Below, one piece after another: positions 34,968-46,327 of a stretch of DNA of 64,000 nucleotides; within the stretch, counting starts at the first letter, position 1; each line of letters opens with the position of its first letter. Under the pieces are notes generated by a model. It ran no database searches. It was given only the letters and a program-made list of their open reading frames with translations, and was not told where the DNA came from. Made by a program: the position numbers and the translations under genes. Source of the stretch: Batkoa obscura (Eukaryota > Entomophthoromycota > Entomophthoromycetes > Entomophthorales > Batkoaceae); contig JASVEC010000039.1 in assembly GCA_030770535.1 (NCBI GenBank), positions 291,275 to 355,274 of the forward strand, in the 5' to 3' direction.

Positions 34968-37900
34968 TTAAATCACTAAATCTTGCTCATGTAACTCCAC
35001 TTCAGATTCTTCAAACTCAGAATCCAAATTATTAGCAAATGGATCAAACTGCTCATTATCACTTATATCCGCCTTGGATCTAAGTTCTTGTATCTTCCTC
35101 TCATAATTCATAGTAATCACCCTCAGAGTTTTATGGATAGATTCAAACTTCAATTCCTTCTTTTTGATACTATCAGACAACTCGTTAACCTTATTCTTTA
35201 ACCCAAATTGGCTCATCTTTAACATAACTAAATCTCTTAGCATTAATTCTAACATACCATATATTTCAGTAGGCTCTAATTCATATAAGATTTTCAATGC
35301 AGCTCTATAGTTACTTTCGCCGAAAAGATCATCCCTTAGTAATGGATTTAAATCTTCATTAGGCTCTGGAGGCTTGATCTTTTCTTCTATTATACTTTCT
35401 TGGTTCTTTATCCTAGCAGTAGTATAATCCATTTCGACCTCAATCTCCAATAATCTTTCGCTAATTTCTTCTATTAGCATTAACATCTTTTCTTCCTCCT
35501 CTGTACCCTCATCCCCTTGATAATCCTCTAAATTTTTAATAACTTCTTCTTTTTTGTTCATTAATTCCACTTGTTCAACTTGTAACTTTTCTAATTGCTT
35601 TCTTAAGCCAAAGAGAACCTTCCTTGCCCTTCTACCTAATAAAAATTGTTGGATTTCTTGTTCTAATAGTTGTCTTTTATAAGCTGATCTCAATCCAGAT
35701 ACACTTTTTTGTGATGTTTTAAAATCGGGATAAGAAGATACCGGCTTCTTTGGTACGGTATCTCTTAATGCCAATTGACTAATAGCTCTTGCTTTTTTGG
35801 TGGATTGAACACGTAGTCGCTTTACTTGTTCACTTAGCATTTTGTTTTCTTTAATGACTCGTTCGAGTTCTTCTTTTAACCTAAATGTGGATGGATCACT
35901 CACTGTTTTCACGGATCCTTCAGGGCTGGTTAAAGATTCTGTGTGTTCGGAATTGGTCTGTTTAAATAAAACAATTAGCAAATAAAACAAAATATAAAAG
36001 TAATTCATCCTTACCCTATTCAATCTACTTCCAGCTTTACCTTTAAGATCATTAAAATGATTCAATTTTTTACTCAGATCTTCTTTTTCTCTAGTGAGTA
36101 AGTTTAATTTATACTGTAAATCCTTTATCTTGGTTTGTAATTTTTGTATTTTACTCCCTTCTAATTCATTACCATCCCCTAATTCAGATCTAGTTAATGT
36201 AGGTGAACTATTTGAGGATTTGGTGTTATTGCTACTTTCTAATCTCAAGCCCTAAATAAAAGGAAATAAATAAATTAGGTTTATTAATATATGATCTATC
36301 TATGACACTTACCGTTACTCTACTAACCGAATGAGGTTGACGATAACTCATTCCTGGATTATCGGAATTATAATTACCATCACTATTACTATCTTCCGTA
36401 CCATTATTCATCTGTAATCTGGATAGATTAAGCGTAATTTCATCCAGTTCTTGATTCAAAGCTTTAGAGTCCCCATTAATATCAGATAGATTACTATCAT
36501 AATCATCTGCCCCATCTACCATCTTATCTCCTTGTTTCAATCTATTGTTCGTATTCCCAATCCTCCCTTTCGTTTTCTTAGAAAATATAGTCGTCTCAAA
36601 AGCTAATTCATAAGCTTCTAGTTGTTGTCTTAAAGTCAATATCTCTTCCGCATAATTCATAATTTCTACTCCATTTAATAATTCCTTCCCCTCAACCCCA
36701 TAATCCTTGGCCATCTTTAATATCAATAGATCTCGATCTGTTTGTATGGAGACCACTTCTTCTGTTAATTCGATGATTCTCCTCTCCAATTTTTTGATTT
36801 GTTCCATATCTTTTATAACTGGAGTATGGCCATTCTCAATCCCCAAATGAGAGTTTGAATTATGTATTTGTAATTGCATCCTTAATTTATTAACTTCATT
36901 CTTTAACCTATTAATTTCTTCTGTTGGATTCGATACCCCAGAATTGACTTGAACTCTGTTTTTGATATTCCTAGCTCTATTAGCATATTTTAATGTATTT
37001 AATGTTTCCAAAAAATTAGAATCGGATGGGGAAATACATGCCAACATCAGGGTCTGACTATTACCACCAATAGAATCCTGAAGTAATCTAGTTAATTTAC
37101 TATCTCTATAAGGAATATGGGAACTTTTTCTAGTTTCATCTCCTAGCGCACTGATCACATTGCCTAATGCCAACAAACCTGCATTGATAGAGATACCCTC
37201 TTTAGCTCTACCGCCGATGGCTTGAGTTCTCTTTAACCTCTCTGAACCTGCTAAATCCACAAAATGGAATTTTGATACTAAATGTTTAATAATAGGAGCA
37301 TTATCTAAATTCTCTGACATGACTTCCGTTTCATTATCATTTGTAAATACTTCCTCTTCTTCAATGTCTTGTTTTATAGTAATTGAAAAAATGGCATGGG
37401 ATCTTGAAGAGGTTGCATTCATTTCAGTACTTGCTGTAGTACGTCCTATTAATCCTTTATATAAATAATCTAATACTTCATTAGGGTCTTCAACGGCTAC
37501 TTCAGTTACTCCTTTCCAATAGATACCTCCTTGAGGGTCTTCACGGATCGTTGGGCCTTTTACTGAATGATAAGAGTTGGGTCGACTACCACTTGGGCGG
37601 GTAGGAGTAGGATTGGGCGCAAGTAAATCAATTAATTCTTCATTGTACAATTCTAGAAAGGTAATTAATACTTCACATTTGTAATGCGAAGATTCTTTAT
37701 GACGCGCACGAATGATTTCAAAGATGTTGTAGACGGCTCGGGGAACAATACCTAAAATAGAGTTGAATTGAGGGTTTTGAATGAAGGTTAATGAATAAAA
37801 TTTTTACCTTGATTTTCTGGGGCATCTGAATAGTCGATGCTTGTACCCATACTGAATGTTTTACCGCTACCTGTCTATCAGGAGAATTTGATTTAGCAAC

Positions 37901-38356
37901 TGTTTTCTATATATACATATATTATTTTTTACCTGACTAAAAAAAGGGGATCAATAAAGCAATATTAACAATAACAAATCTAAAAACTTACCCATAAGCA
38001 AAGATTGTCGTATTGAACCTAAATAATAATAATGAAACAAGATTAACCTTAAATATCTACATAAATTTATCTTAATTTACCCATCCATAAGCTTATCTAC
38101 CAAGGGTTGAGCTGAACTCCTATATACTGTTTCTTGTTCTGTTTCTGGACTAAAGACATAATCAAACGTAAACGACCTATCTGAACCAACTACTATTTGA
38201 CTGGAATTTGGGATGAAGGATACGCAGGATACACTCCCTTCGGAGTTTTCTTTGTTACTTAAAGGGCGCACACGTAATGCTACTCTAAAAGTGGGATCAG
38301 TCTGAGGTGTTTTGAGAAAGGGAGATATTGGCTTACCTTACTGGACATGAATCCAT
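34968..38356 (-). CDS. Kinesin-4 family motor (KIF4/chromokinesin type)
   Basis: Eight exons: 38337-38356, 38081-38284, 37992-38018, 37933-37936 (4 nt), 37808-37874, 36313-37751, 36015-36251 and 34968-35957, giving 995 residues. The motor starts at the N-terminus: MDSCPVRVALRVRPL, then SCVSFIPNSSQIVVGSDRSF, FDYVFSPETEQETVY, the P-loop AYGQTGSGKTFSMG, LELYNEELIDLL, switch I NATSSRSHAIFS, switch II VDLAGSERLKRTQA and HIPYRDSKLTRLLQDSIGGN. The SFIPxxxQVVVGxDxSFTYD-type stretch and the LxxPLxxKE start match kinesin-4 rather than kinesin-1 or -3. Long coiled coils follow with Ser/Asn-rich breaks, and no globular tail is seen. Kinesin-4 motors regulate microtubule plus-end dynamics and midzone length. 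The P-loop is encoded across three exons, including the 4-nt one. Confidence 0.94.
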
Positions 38357-38760
38357 GATTTTGATTTACTGAGTTTTAAATGCAAGGTTTGATGCTTGTG
38401 CTGATGCTTATTTGTTTTATAATAATAATGCTAAAATGAGTTGATCTTCTAATTTTTTGCTTATTGCTTTTGTTTTTGATTAATTGATAATATTTTTATT
38501 AAAAAGATAAAATAGTAAGATCAATAAATCTTAACTTTTAATTTATTTTTTTCTATTAATGTTTTTTCTGTTAATTAATTCCACCAATAAAATTTTACCT
38601 CGAGTAACCTCTTATAAACTTTTAGTATAAGAAAATAGAAAATAGAATAACAAAAACAAAAATAGTTATAATAAAATTCACAAATATATTTTTACTATAT
38701 AAAAAACAAAAACAAAAACATAACACAAAGCAAAAGCACACCACTACACTACACCTTCAA
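38357..38760. other. AT-rich spacer
   Basis: About 400 bp upstream of kinesin and downstream of the Zn2Cys6 gene; includes an A/C-rich run of AAAACAAAAACAAAAAC type near 38700. No gene seen. Confidence 0.45.
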
Positions 38761-40434
38761 CTACTTCTCTAAAATAGTTGGCCATGCCCACTTAATTGCT
38801 TTAATATCTCCTAATGCTAATGAAAAATAAAACAATAATACTGGATGGCAAATCAAACTCCTATTATGTTTTAAAATTCCTTTAACACAATCATCAAGAT
38901 GGTCTACTACCTCAATGGAGCATTTTAACAAATTGAACATTTTTAAACATTTCAATTGAGATAAAGAAGTTGTTATTGAATAAATCATCACTGATACTGT
39001 TTGATAAGGACCCAAGCCTAAAGCAGAATCAAGGATCTTTAAACTACAAGTTTCGATTTCGTATGCCATATGGAGGGGCTCTTCAGAATGCTTATAGTTT
39101 GACTTGTATCCAAATAATTTAATTGTTTGATGATAAATATGTAAGTAGTTAATAAGACATCCAATCTGACCGAATAATAATTGTTCCGATTTTTGTAAGT
39201 TATTGTTATTAGTATTATTATTTATAGGAGTAATGGAATGATGACAGTTAATGAACTCATTATGTATTAAATTGATCTTTTTAAATACATTTTGATAAGA
39301 AGTATCTAAACTATTTTGTATATTAGATATTTCTTGAATTTCTTTATTCGTTTTATTATCTTTAACACAACTAATAGCTCGCTTTTTACTTATACTTTCA
39401 ATGGATTTATAAATTCGATTATAATATAAACTTATTTCTATTATCAATCGATCATAATAGCATAATTGTAACTTTTTTTTACTAATAGTAGGAGGAATAG
39501 GTATTATATTGTATACAGAATAATTTAAGCTTAAGTTTAAAAACCCACTTAATTTTAATATGGTATTAAATGCCAAAAATCTTTCAATCTCAATATTAAT
39601 ATGTCTATATTGTATTTTATTGGTCAATGGCATATGGAATCCCAGCTGATAACACATGCTTAATGCAATTTCTAAATAATTAGTTACATTAGTACCCTTT
39701 GTTTTGGTCCATCTAGCAGTATAATAACAAATAACTAATATTTGTATAGAAGACAAACTTGGTTTAATACGACTCAACTTCACTTTATCCATTAATATTG
39801 GTATCAGTTGATCCAATAGCCATTTTGTTGCTTTTGTTATCTTTAATATTTGCAATCCCCGTATCCATATAACAAATCTTAATAAGGGATCTCGCTTTTT
39901 AAATTGTAAATTAGAACGTAAAAATAAAGGAATAACTGGATTAACAAATAAAAAATACTGTTCTTCGGCAGAAAATAATAAGTTTTGAATATCTTTTTGA
40001 CTCGGCACATAAGGGATGGTAATTTCTTTCTGTGTCTGTGAAGTACCTCCTTTTGCTTCTTTTATCTTATTTAAATGCTGGTGTAAAGCAACTAACTGAA
40101 TTGGTTTAAGATTCGATAGATTTAGAAAGTTAGAAGCAATATTAATGGGACACTTCATTAAGTAAAAATACTTATAAATATTGGTTTTAAAATTATTATA
40201 GATAGGTTCCTTTAAGATTAAGTTGATCTCTTTTTTTGGTGGTATATAAAATACTTGAAGTTGATTATTTTGACTATCTTTATACGATGGTATTTTACTC
40301 TTCTTTTTATCTCGCTTTCTTATATAAGTACACTCTAAATTCGAGCGATTACATTGATAGCATCCATGTATTAGACGATCACATTTACGATGATAAGAAA
40401 AACACCGGTCACAAGAAACTAAACTGTAATCCAT
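38761..40434 (-). CDS. Zn(II)2Cys6 binuclear-cluster transcription factor
   Basis: A single exon of 557 residues. Residues 8-36 hold the cluster with spacing C-x2-C-x6-C-x6-C-x2-C-x6-C (CDRCFSYHRKC, then GCYQCNRSNLEC), followed by a basic linker KRDKKKSK. The rest is helical and contains the middle-homology-like region: LRFVIWIRGLQIL, IQILVICYYTARW, and the fungal-specific TF signature stretch ALSMCYQLGFHMPL, where yeast factors have A..xA..LGLHxD. This is a DNA-binding regulator of the fungal Gal4 class; the target is unknown. The linker has no obvious leucine zipper. The codon use is very A/T-biased, like the neighbouring F-box gene. The cluster confirms that the host is a fungus. Confidence 0.92.
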   Translation of the reverse strand: MDYSLVSCDRCFSYHRKCDRLIHGCYQCNRSNLECTYIRKRDKKKSKIPSYKDSQNNQLQVFYIPPKKEINLILKEPIYNNFKTNIYKYFYLMKCPINIASNFLNLSNLKPIQLVALHQHLNKIKEAKGGTSQTQKEITIPYVPSQKDIQNLLFSAEEQYFLFVNPVIPLFLRSNLQFKKRDPLLRFVIWIRGLQILKITKATKWLLDQLIPILMDKVKLSRIKPSLSSIQILVICYYTARWTKTKGTNVTNYLEIALSMCYQLGFHMPLTNKIQYRHINIEIERFLAFNTILKLSGFLNLSLNYSVYNIIPIPPTISKKKLQLCYYDRLIIEISLYYNRIYKSIESISKKRAISCVKDNKTNKEIQEISNIQNSLDTSYQNVFKKINLIHNEFINCHHSITPINNNTNNNNLQKSEQLLFGQIGCLINYLHIYHQTIKLFGYKSNYKHSEEPLHMAYEIETCSLKILDSALGLGPYQTVSVMIYSITTSLSQLKCLKMFNLLKCSIEVVDHLDDCVKGILKHNRSLICHPVLLFYFSLALGDIKAIKWAWPTILEK

Positions 40435-41735
40435 TTGATAAAAGTGATAAAAGTAAAGTAAAATAAAATTTATTTTTTATAAAAATAGAATGCATATTTG
40501 GAAAAATGAAAGACTAAATCATTGAAATTGAGGCATTTTAGAATAAATTTCCATTTTTTATATATAAACATTAATTGTATTACTAAGAATTGTTGCAATT
40601 GATTTTCTATATTTCTATCTTTTGCTTTATTTCCCATCGATTCAAAAAATACTTTGGTGTTGAATTCCATGAGTTATTATAGATTCTAAAATAAGTCAGG
40701 GGAAATTATTATAATTTAAATAAAAATAAGGCACCAATGATGATTTTAGATCTTTTTAGAATTTGAACATTAATGCAAAGTTAAAATATGAAATTTAAAC
40801 TTCTATTGCTTATTTTTTAGCAATGAAAGATAAGTTTCTATAATATAACAATAAATTCAAGAGTTTTGTAACTTTACTATTAATTTAATATTAGTTCATT
40901 TTACAAAATAAAAGAATAAATACTTTAGTCATTGATTATTCTCAAAAGAATAAAATAACTGAACAACTATCGTCATTAAAGGTGAAAAAACTATACATAA
41001 ACATTTAGAGTAAAATGATAAAAATTATCAAACTTGCGTTTGTTTTTAACAAGTTCAATAAATATCAAATTCTCAACGATCAAAATTTTCATTACAAAAT
41101 AACTTTCTATTTTATTAGACAACCAAACTCAACATTCTGATAATCTCTTTGTTTAAAACATCTTTTTTAGTCATAATTTGAGGATTAATTGAAAATATAT
41201 TTTAAAATGACAAAACTTCCAAACTTGATTAAAATTCAAATCAAACAACTAAAACAAAAGTGGAGGTGCTACAAGTAATAGATAAAAGTGATAATCTTTT
41301 TAATAATCTAAAACATATTATTATAGTTCCTTTTTACAGTGATTACTGATATCCTTCATCTTCAATAGTGAAATAAAATAATGACTTTATTATCAAACCC
41401 ATTTATAACCATAAAAGCACCATTTGGGGGTGTTTTTTTGGCTTTACTTTTTCTATGTTTTAAGTTCTATTTGAGTGAAAAAATTGTTTGCAAAATTCTT
41501 ACACAAAAATACATTCCTATTTGTATTTTTTTACAAATAACGTTAAATCAAAACTAGAAATCCTTAATTAAGATCATAATAACATCATCAGTTTGGGAAA
41601 GGATAAACCATGATTATGCTAACAATTTTTTTTTAAATTACTTAAAATTTATATTTGAATAAACTTTTTCAAAAAATATCTTTTTTTTTATCATTTTATT
41701 AAAAACCTTTAGTTTATTATTAATATCATTTAAGG
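40435..41735. other. AT-rich spacer left of gypsy copy 2, with one MITE
   Basis: About 1.3 kb. A 66-codon minus-strand ORF at 40470-40670 has no recognisable feature. The MITE at 41425-41519 is the only element recognised. Confidence 0.5.
41425..41519 (-). repeat. MITE copy, minus orientation, partly eroded
   Basis: TTTGGGGGTGTTTTTTTGGC at the left, TTTGAGTGAAAAAATTGTTT in the middle, AAATACATTCCTA at the right. The TTCATCA block is shortened. It lies 216 bp from the gypsy LTR. Confidence 0.75.
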
Positions 41736-42203
41736 TGTGAAAGTTGATACTTAGTGGCCGAAGTTAAAAGCTACTCTTGCTTAATTAACTTGCCTTGAGT
41801 CGAAGGGTCTTAGTTTATATAACTAAGGTAGACTTAACTTAATAGAAATAGTATGTAGTAAGCTACAAATTATGTAAAACAAATACAATGGAAGATACTA
41901 CTATAAAATCTATATCAGATGTTGTCAGAAAGACTTAGTGACTTTATTAATGATACGTTATCAGGGAGTAATCCAATTAAAAAAAAACCTGGAGTTATCA
42001 TATTGAAGAATCTCTTTTATACTCCAATAAATATGGATATTAATACGAGAGGATGTTATTCCTTGCAATATGAAGTTAGAAATTCTCGCAGCAAATCAAA
42101 ATAAGGGACTCTGACTTGATTGTATTTGAACTTGAGAACACAGCAACTTAAGTGATTGTTGCGTTATAATCAATCCGAGAGCTAAATAAAGCAATATTTC
42201 ACA
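41736..42203 (-). repeat. 3' LTR of gypsy copy 2
   Basis: 468 bp, TG...CA; next to the polypurine tract at 42204-42214 (AGGGAGGGAAA on the minus strand). Confidence 0.95.
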
Positions 42204-42289
42204 TTTCCCTCCCTATGATTTGATGTAGTGAATTTTTATGATTTACTTACCAAGAGCAATTTGACTAGTTACGAATTGTACTCATTGAA

Positions 42290-45200
42290 TCACATTGCTG
42301 ATTTGAGAAACTTGGCATGGACTCGATTATAAATGACGCTTGTTCCTTTATGTTTAATCGAATAGCTATCATACAAGTGTTTATGTATGATTTCATATGG
42401 TCCGTCCCATTTCAGTGCCAGTTTATTTTTTCTAGGTTGGTTGTAGGAAGGATACAAATAAACAATATCTCCTACCTTGAAAGTGGCTAGACTAGGAAGT
42501 CTGGACATATCTTGCTGATACCTCTTTATCTTCGAATCTGTTAATGCGTTAAAGGCTTCAACTTGGATAGCTATCAATTTTTTTGTTAGTTTAGCCAAGT
42601 ATATGTCAGGGCTTATCTCGCCTTGTTTAGCGATTAAAGGGGCAAAAGATATGGGGAGCCCAGGGTGTCTCCCATAAAGCATAATAAAAGGAGACTTTTT
42701 AGTAATACTGTGTACTGAATATCTATATGCTAAAATAGCGGAATGTAGATATTCATCCCAACAGCTAGTTTTGTCAAAAGCTAGTTTTCTTAGTATACGT
42801 ATTAGTGTACCGTTTACTCTCTCAACCATTCCATTAGTTTCTGGATGATACGGAGCTGCAGTAGAATGTCTTATGGCCATTAGTCTGGCTAATTTTGGGA
42901 GAACTAGATTAACAAAATTGGCAGCATTATCGGTAAGTATCACCTGTGGGCTTCCATGTCTACAAATAATATCTTCATATATAAATTTAGATATGTGGAA
43001 GGAAGTCTGGTTTGGTATTGCTCTAGCTTCAACCCACTTAGTTAGATGGTCTATAGCTACAACGATATACTTATTTCCTCTTACTGAAGAAGCTTCACAA
43101 AGAGGGCCTATCACATCTATACTTACCGTGTGGAATGCATGTTTAGGTAAAATAAACTTGTAAGCTGTTACTTTTATCCTACTTTGTTCTCTTTTACAAA
43201 CATCACAATTATTTATGAAGTCTTCTAAGTCTGGTATCATTGATTCCCAATAGCAGGAAACTTTCATGGTGTCATATGTTTTTTGGAAGGCTGAATGCCC
43301 GCAGATCACATTGTGAAACTGTTGACATGCAGATAGCCGCGAAGAAGGCTTAATATACGGAATATATGTTCCTTTAATCTTTTTGTACAATGCATTACTT
43401 TTGACAATGATATTCTGGGCATTTTTCTCAAGCCATTGTTTAAGCTCAGGTTGTTGTTGCGGCCACTTATTTTTATTACCCAATAGGTTGTACAGATCAT
43501 CATCTATGGGGGTGGCTAGACAGATCCTGGGTAACCTACTAAGCCCATCTGCATTTTGGTGATCTTTACCTGGCTTATATACTATATCAAAACTATACGA
43601 TTGTAGTTTTAGAGCCCACCTAGCTAGACGTCCTTCAGGATTAGTGATTGAATATAACCACTTTAGGGAAACATGGTCGGTAATAACAGTAAAGTGAGTG
43701 CCATAGATATACGGTCTAAATGCCTTTATAGCATGAATAATTGCAAGGCATTCCTTCTCTGTCGTAGTGTAATTCCTCTCATGCTTCGATAAGGTTCTAG
43801 AGGTATAAGCTATTGGATGCTCGCAGTTGTCATCATCCAGTTGACTTAAAACACCTCCAACTGCCGTTAGGCTAGCGTCGGTATGCAGGGAGAAGGGCTT
43901 TGAGAAATTTGGAAACATCAACACTGGGGCGTTAAGCAGCTTATCGCGAAGTTCTTCAAAGGCTTGTTGGTGTTCTTCTTTCCATTGAAACTTGACTTCT
44001 TTCTTTAACAATTGGAATAGTGGAGTGGCTAAGTTCGAAAAATCTTTTATAAATCTTCGGTAGTAATTCATTAGTCCGAGGAATACTTGTACTTCTCTCA
44101 TCGTAGTTGGGGGGAAAAGCTCTTTTACTGCATCTAATTTATTAGGAATAGGAGCTAAACCTTTGTCAGAGACCTTGTAGCCTAAAAATTCCAGACTAGT
44201 TTGGAAAAATGAGCATTTTTTTGGCTTTAACTTTAAGTTAGCTTGGCGAAGACGTTCGAATACTGCTTTAAGGTGATTTAGGTGATCCACGAAAGTCTTC
44301 GAGAACACATTCAAGTCGTCTAAGTAAATTAGTACACATGAGAGCTTAAGATCACCTAGTGTATTATCCATAAGACGTTGGAATGTAGCAGGAGCGTTTG
44401 AAAGGCCTTGTGGCATCCTCGTTGGTTGAAATAGTCCTTCGGAAGTAATCAAAGCGCATTTCTCTTGGTCTTCCGGATCCATTTCTACCTGCCAGTATCC
44501 TGAGATTAGATCCATTGCTGAAAAGTATTTTGCACCTTGTAAGCGGTCAACAGCATCATCTATTCTGGGTAGTGGATATACATCCTTCTTTGTGATTTTG
44601 TTGAGTTTCCTATAGTCCATAACTACTCTATTAGTTCCATCTTTTTTCTTAACAATCATAAGGGGAGAGGCCCATGGACTATTTGAAGGGATAATCAAAC
44701 CTAATCTTAAAAGTTTTTGGACTTCTTCTCGTTCTGCCTTAAGTTCAGACTGAGATTTACGATATGCTTTAGTTGCAACAGGTAGTGAATCACATGTATA
44801 TACTTTATGTTTAGTATTGCGGGCACAGCCAATATCTTCTTCTGAAGTTGCAAAGACGTCTTTATATTCTTCCAGCAATTTATAAAATTGAAGTTGTTCA
44901 TCTGGGTTTAGATGTTTAATAGTGTCTTTCTCAACAAACAGGGTTTGGTTATTAGGGGCTTCTTCATAAATTTGGAATTCTTCTAGTGTTGCAAATTTAC
45001 TGAAAGTATTAATCACAATGTTATTTTCTACGTGGATTGTACCAACCTGTTGACCTCTAGAGATTTTGATATCTTTTTCGGTAATGTTGGCAAGCAGTAG
45101 TTTTATAGTCTCATTCATGTTATTACCTAAAATCCCGGGCATAGTTAGAGGTTCTAATCTTGAAACACTTTCTATACTGTATATAGATAGATGGAACTCC

Positions 45201-46327
45201 TTAGGTACCCATAATGAGATTTCGGTGTCTAGTACTACCTGTGATTTAGGCGGTATTAGTAAGTTCTTAGGGGAAATAATGGGGATTCCAGACTGCTTAT
45301 ATGCTATATCTGGATATTGATAAATCACAGATTCTAATCCGCAGAGAGTAACGTCAACTGATTTATTGTTAGTCCGATAGCTCATTATACGACAGTCAGG
45401 AGTTTTGTTGCTTATGTTGTTAATGGTTAGGTTCCTTGGCTTATTGTAGTACATTGGAATGGATTGATCTAATACTTTTAAGATATTTTGATCGTACAAT
45501 AATTGGCAACCATGTTTCACAAAGAATTCGGTGCCTAGGAGGAAGTCGTAACCTTCGCTTTCCAACACTATCGCTGGAAAGGCTAAAGTTAGCTTTCCAA
45601 ACTTAATAGGGATTGATGAGTATGCTCCTAGTGCCGTGACGGTTCCGGTTCCGGCTGTACCGAAGGTGTCCGAACAATCTATATCCGGTTTAAAGGGTAA
45701 TCGTTTTACCAGACGACTCGATATGAAATTGATGGGAGCTCCGCTATCTAATATTATACGCACATTTTTTTTGTAAATCGACGCATTAATGTAAGTACAA
45801 TCGGTGGAGTTGGCTTTGGCATCGAGGTTTACTAAGAGGATCTGTTTATTTGGATTCTGATATTCTCTAATGATGTTTCTAAATGCAATTGCTAAGTCTG
45901 ATTCTCCAGTTAGGATTTTGTCTAGAGGAATTGGGATGGTAACATTAGTTAACCACTGGTGTGTATTATCTAGTTCACTTTGTGTAAGGGACAGTTTGGA
46001 TAAATCGGATAATTGTGAAATGTAAGGTTTAGCAATTTCATTTATCAAGGCAGAATCAGGGGCATTGATAGAGTTATCAGGTGACTTATCAATTCGACGT
46101 GGAATGACTTTAGGAATTTCAACGACGGGAACCTTTTTCTTCTTGGGTCTGCCACGAATTTTGGAAGGTAGTGCTAGGATGAGGGTAGAGGGGTCAAATT
46201 TTGAAAGCGTGTTAATTTCGAAGTCTAATTCAGTGCTTTCATCTGGATCAGGAGGAATTTTTGATTTCGTGGAAGGGGGATCCTCATTTACCCTCCCACT
46301 TAGAAGTTTTTTGACTCGCTGTTGGGG
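42290..46327 (-). CDS. pol: gypsy Pol polyprotein (protease-RT-RNase H-integrase)
   Basis: The open frame begins just after an in-phase stop at 46328-46330 and runs to 42290, overlapping the end of gag. Domains are as in copy 1: aspartic protease (DSGAP), reverse transcriptase (YLDD), RNase H (TDAS), integrase zinc region (CDVC) and core (DNAANF, PYHPETNG), and a GPY/F-type C-terminus. The two copies differ by very little in this frame. There is no ATG at its start, and the frame lies -1 relative to gag, consistent with a Gag-Pol fusion made by frameshifting, a route known in this family. Confidence 0.94.
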   Translation of the reverse strand, partial: PQQRVKKLLSGRVNEDPPSTKSKIPPDPDESTELDFEINTLSKFDPSTLILALPSKIRGRPKKKKVPVVEIPKVIPRRIDKSPDNSINAPDSALINEIAKPYISQLSDLSKLSLTQSELDNTHQWLTNVTIPIPLDKILTGESDLAIAFRNIIREYQNPNKQILLVNLDAKANSTDCTYINASIYKKNVRIILDSGAPINFISSRLVKRLPFKPDIDCSDTFGTAGTGTVTALGAYSSIPIKFGKLTLAFPAIVLESEGYDFLLGTEFFVKHGCQLLYDQNILKVLDQSIPMYYNKPRNLTINNISNKTPDCRIMSYRTNNKSVDVTLCGLESVIYQYPDIAYKQSGIPIISPKNLLIPPKSQVVLDTEISLWVPKEFHLSIYSIESVSRLEPLTMPGILGNNMNETIKLLLANITEKDIKISRGQQVGTIHVENNIVINTFSKFATLEEFQIYEEAPNNQTLFVEKDTIKHLNPDEQLQFYKLLEEYKDVFATSEEDIGCARNTKHKVYTCDSLPVATKAYRKSQSELKAEREEVQKLLRLGLIIPSNSPWASPLMIVKKKDGTNRVVMDYRKLNKITKKDVYPLPRIDDAVDRLQGAKYFSAMDLISGYWQVEMDPEDQEKCALITSEGLFQPTRMPQGLSNAPATFQRLMDNTLGDLKLSCVLIYLDDLNVFSKTFVDHLNHLKAVFERLRQANLKLKPKKCSFFQTSLEFLGYKVSDKGLAPIPNKLDAVKELFPPTTMREVQVFLGLMNYYRRFIKDFSNLATPLFQLLKKEVKFQWKEEHQQAFEELRDKLLNAPVLMFPNFSKPFSLHTDASLTAVGGVLSQLDDDNCEHPIAYTSRTLSKHERNYTTTEKECLAIIHAIKAFRPYIYGTHFTVITDHVSLKWLYSITNPEGRLARWALKLQSYSFDIVYKPGKDHQNADGLSRLPRICLATPIDDDLYNLLGNKNKWPQQQPELKQWLEKNAQNIIVKSNALYKKIKGTYIPYIKPSSRLSACQQFHNVICGHSAFQKTYDTMKVSCYWESMIPDLEDFINNCDVCKREQSRIKVTAYKFILPKHAFHTVSIDVIGPLCEASSVRGNKYIVVAIDHLTKWVEARAIPNQTSFHISKFIYEDIICRHGSPQVILTDNAANFVNLVLPKLARLMAIRHSTAAPYHPETNGMVERVNGTLIRILRKLAFDKTSCWDEYLHSAILAYRYSVHSITKKSPFIMLYGRHPGLPISFAPLIAKQGEISPDIYLAKLTKKLIAIQVEAFNALTDSKIKRYQQDMSRLPSLATFKVGDIVYLYPSYNQPRKNKLALKWDGPYEIIHKHLYDSYSIKHKGTSVIYNRVHAKFLKSAM

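Noticed and set aside
40470-40670. 66-codon minus-strand ORF upstream of the Zn2Cys6 gene
   Set aside because: No domain, no splice partner, composition like random AT-rich DNA; possibly part of the 5' leader.
41919-42104. 61-codon ORF (MLSERLSDFINDTLS...) inside each LTR, opposite to the element
   Set aside because: It recurs only because the LTR recurs; it is antisense to the element, has no recognisable features and no coding support.
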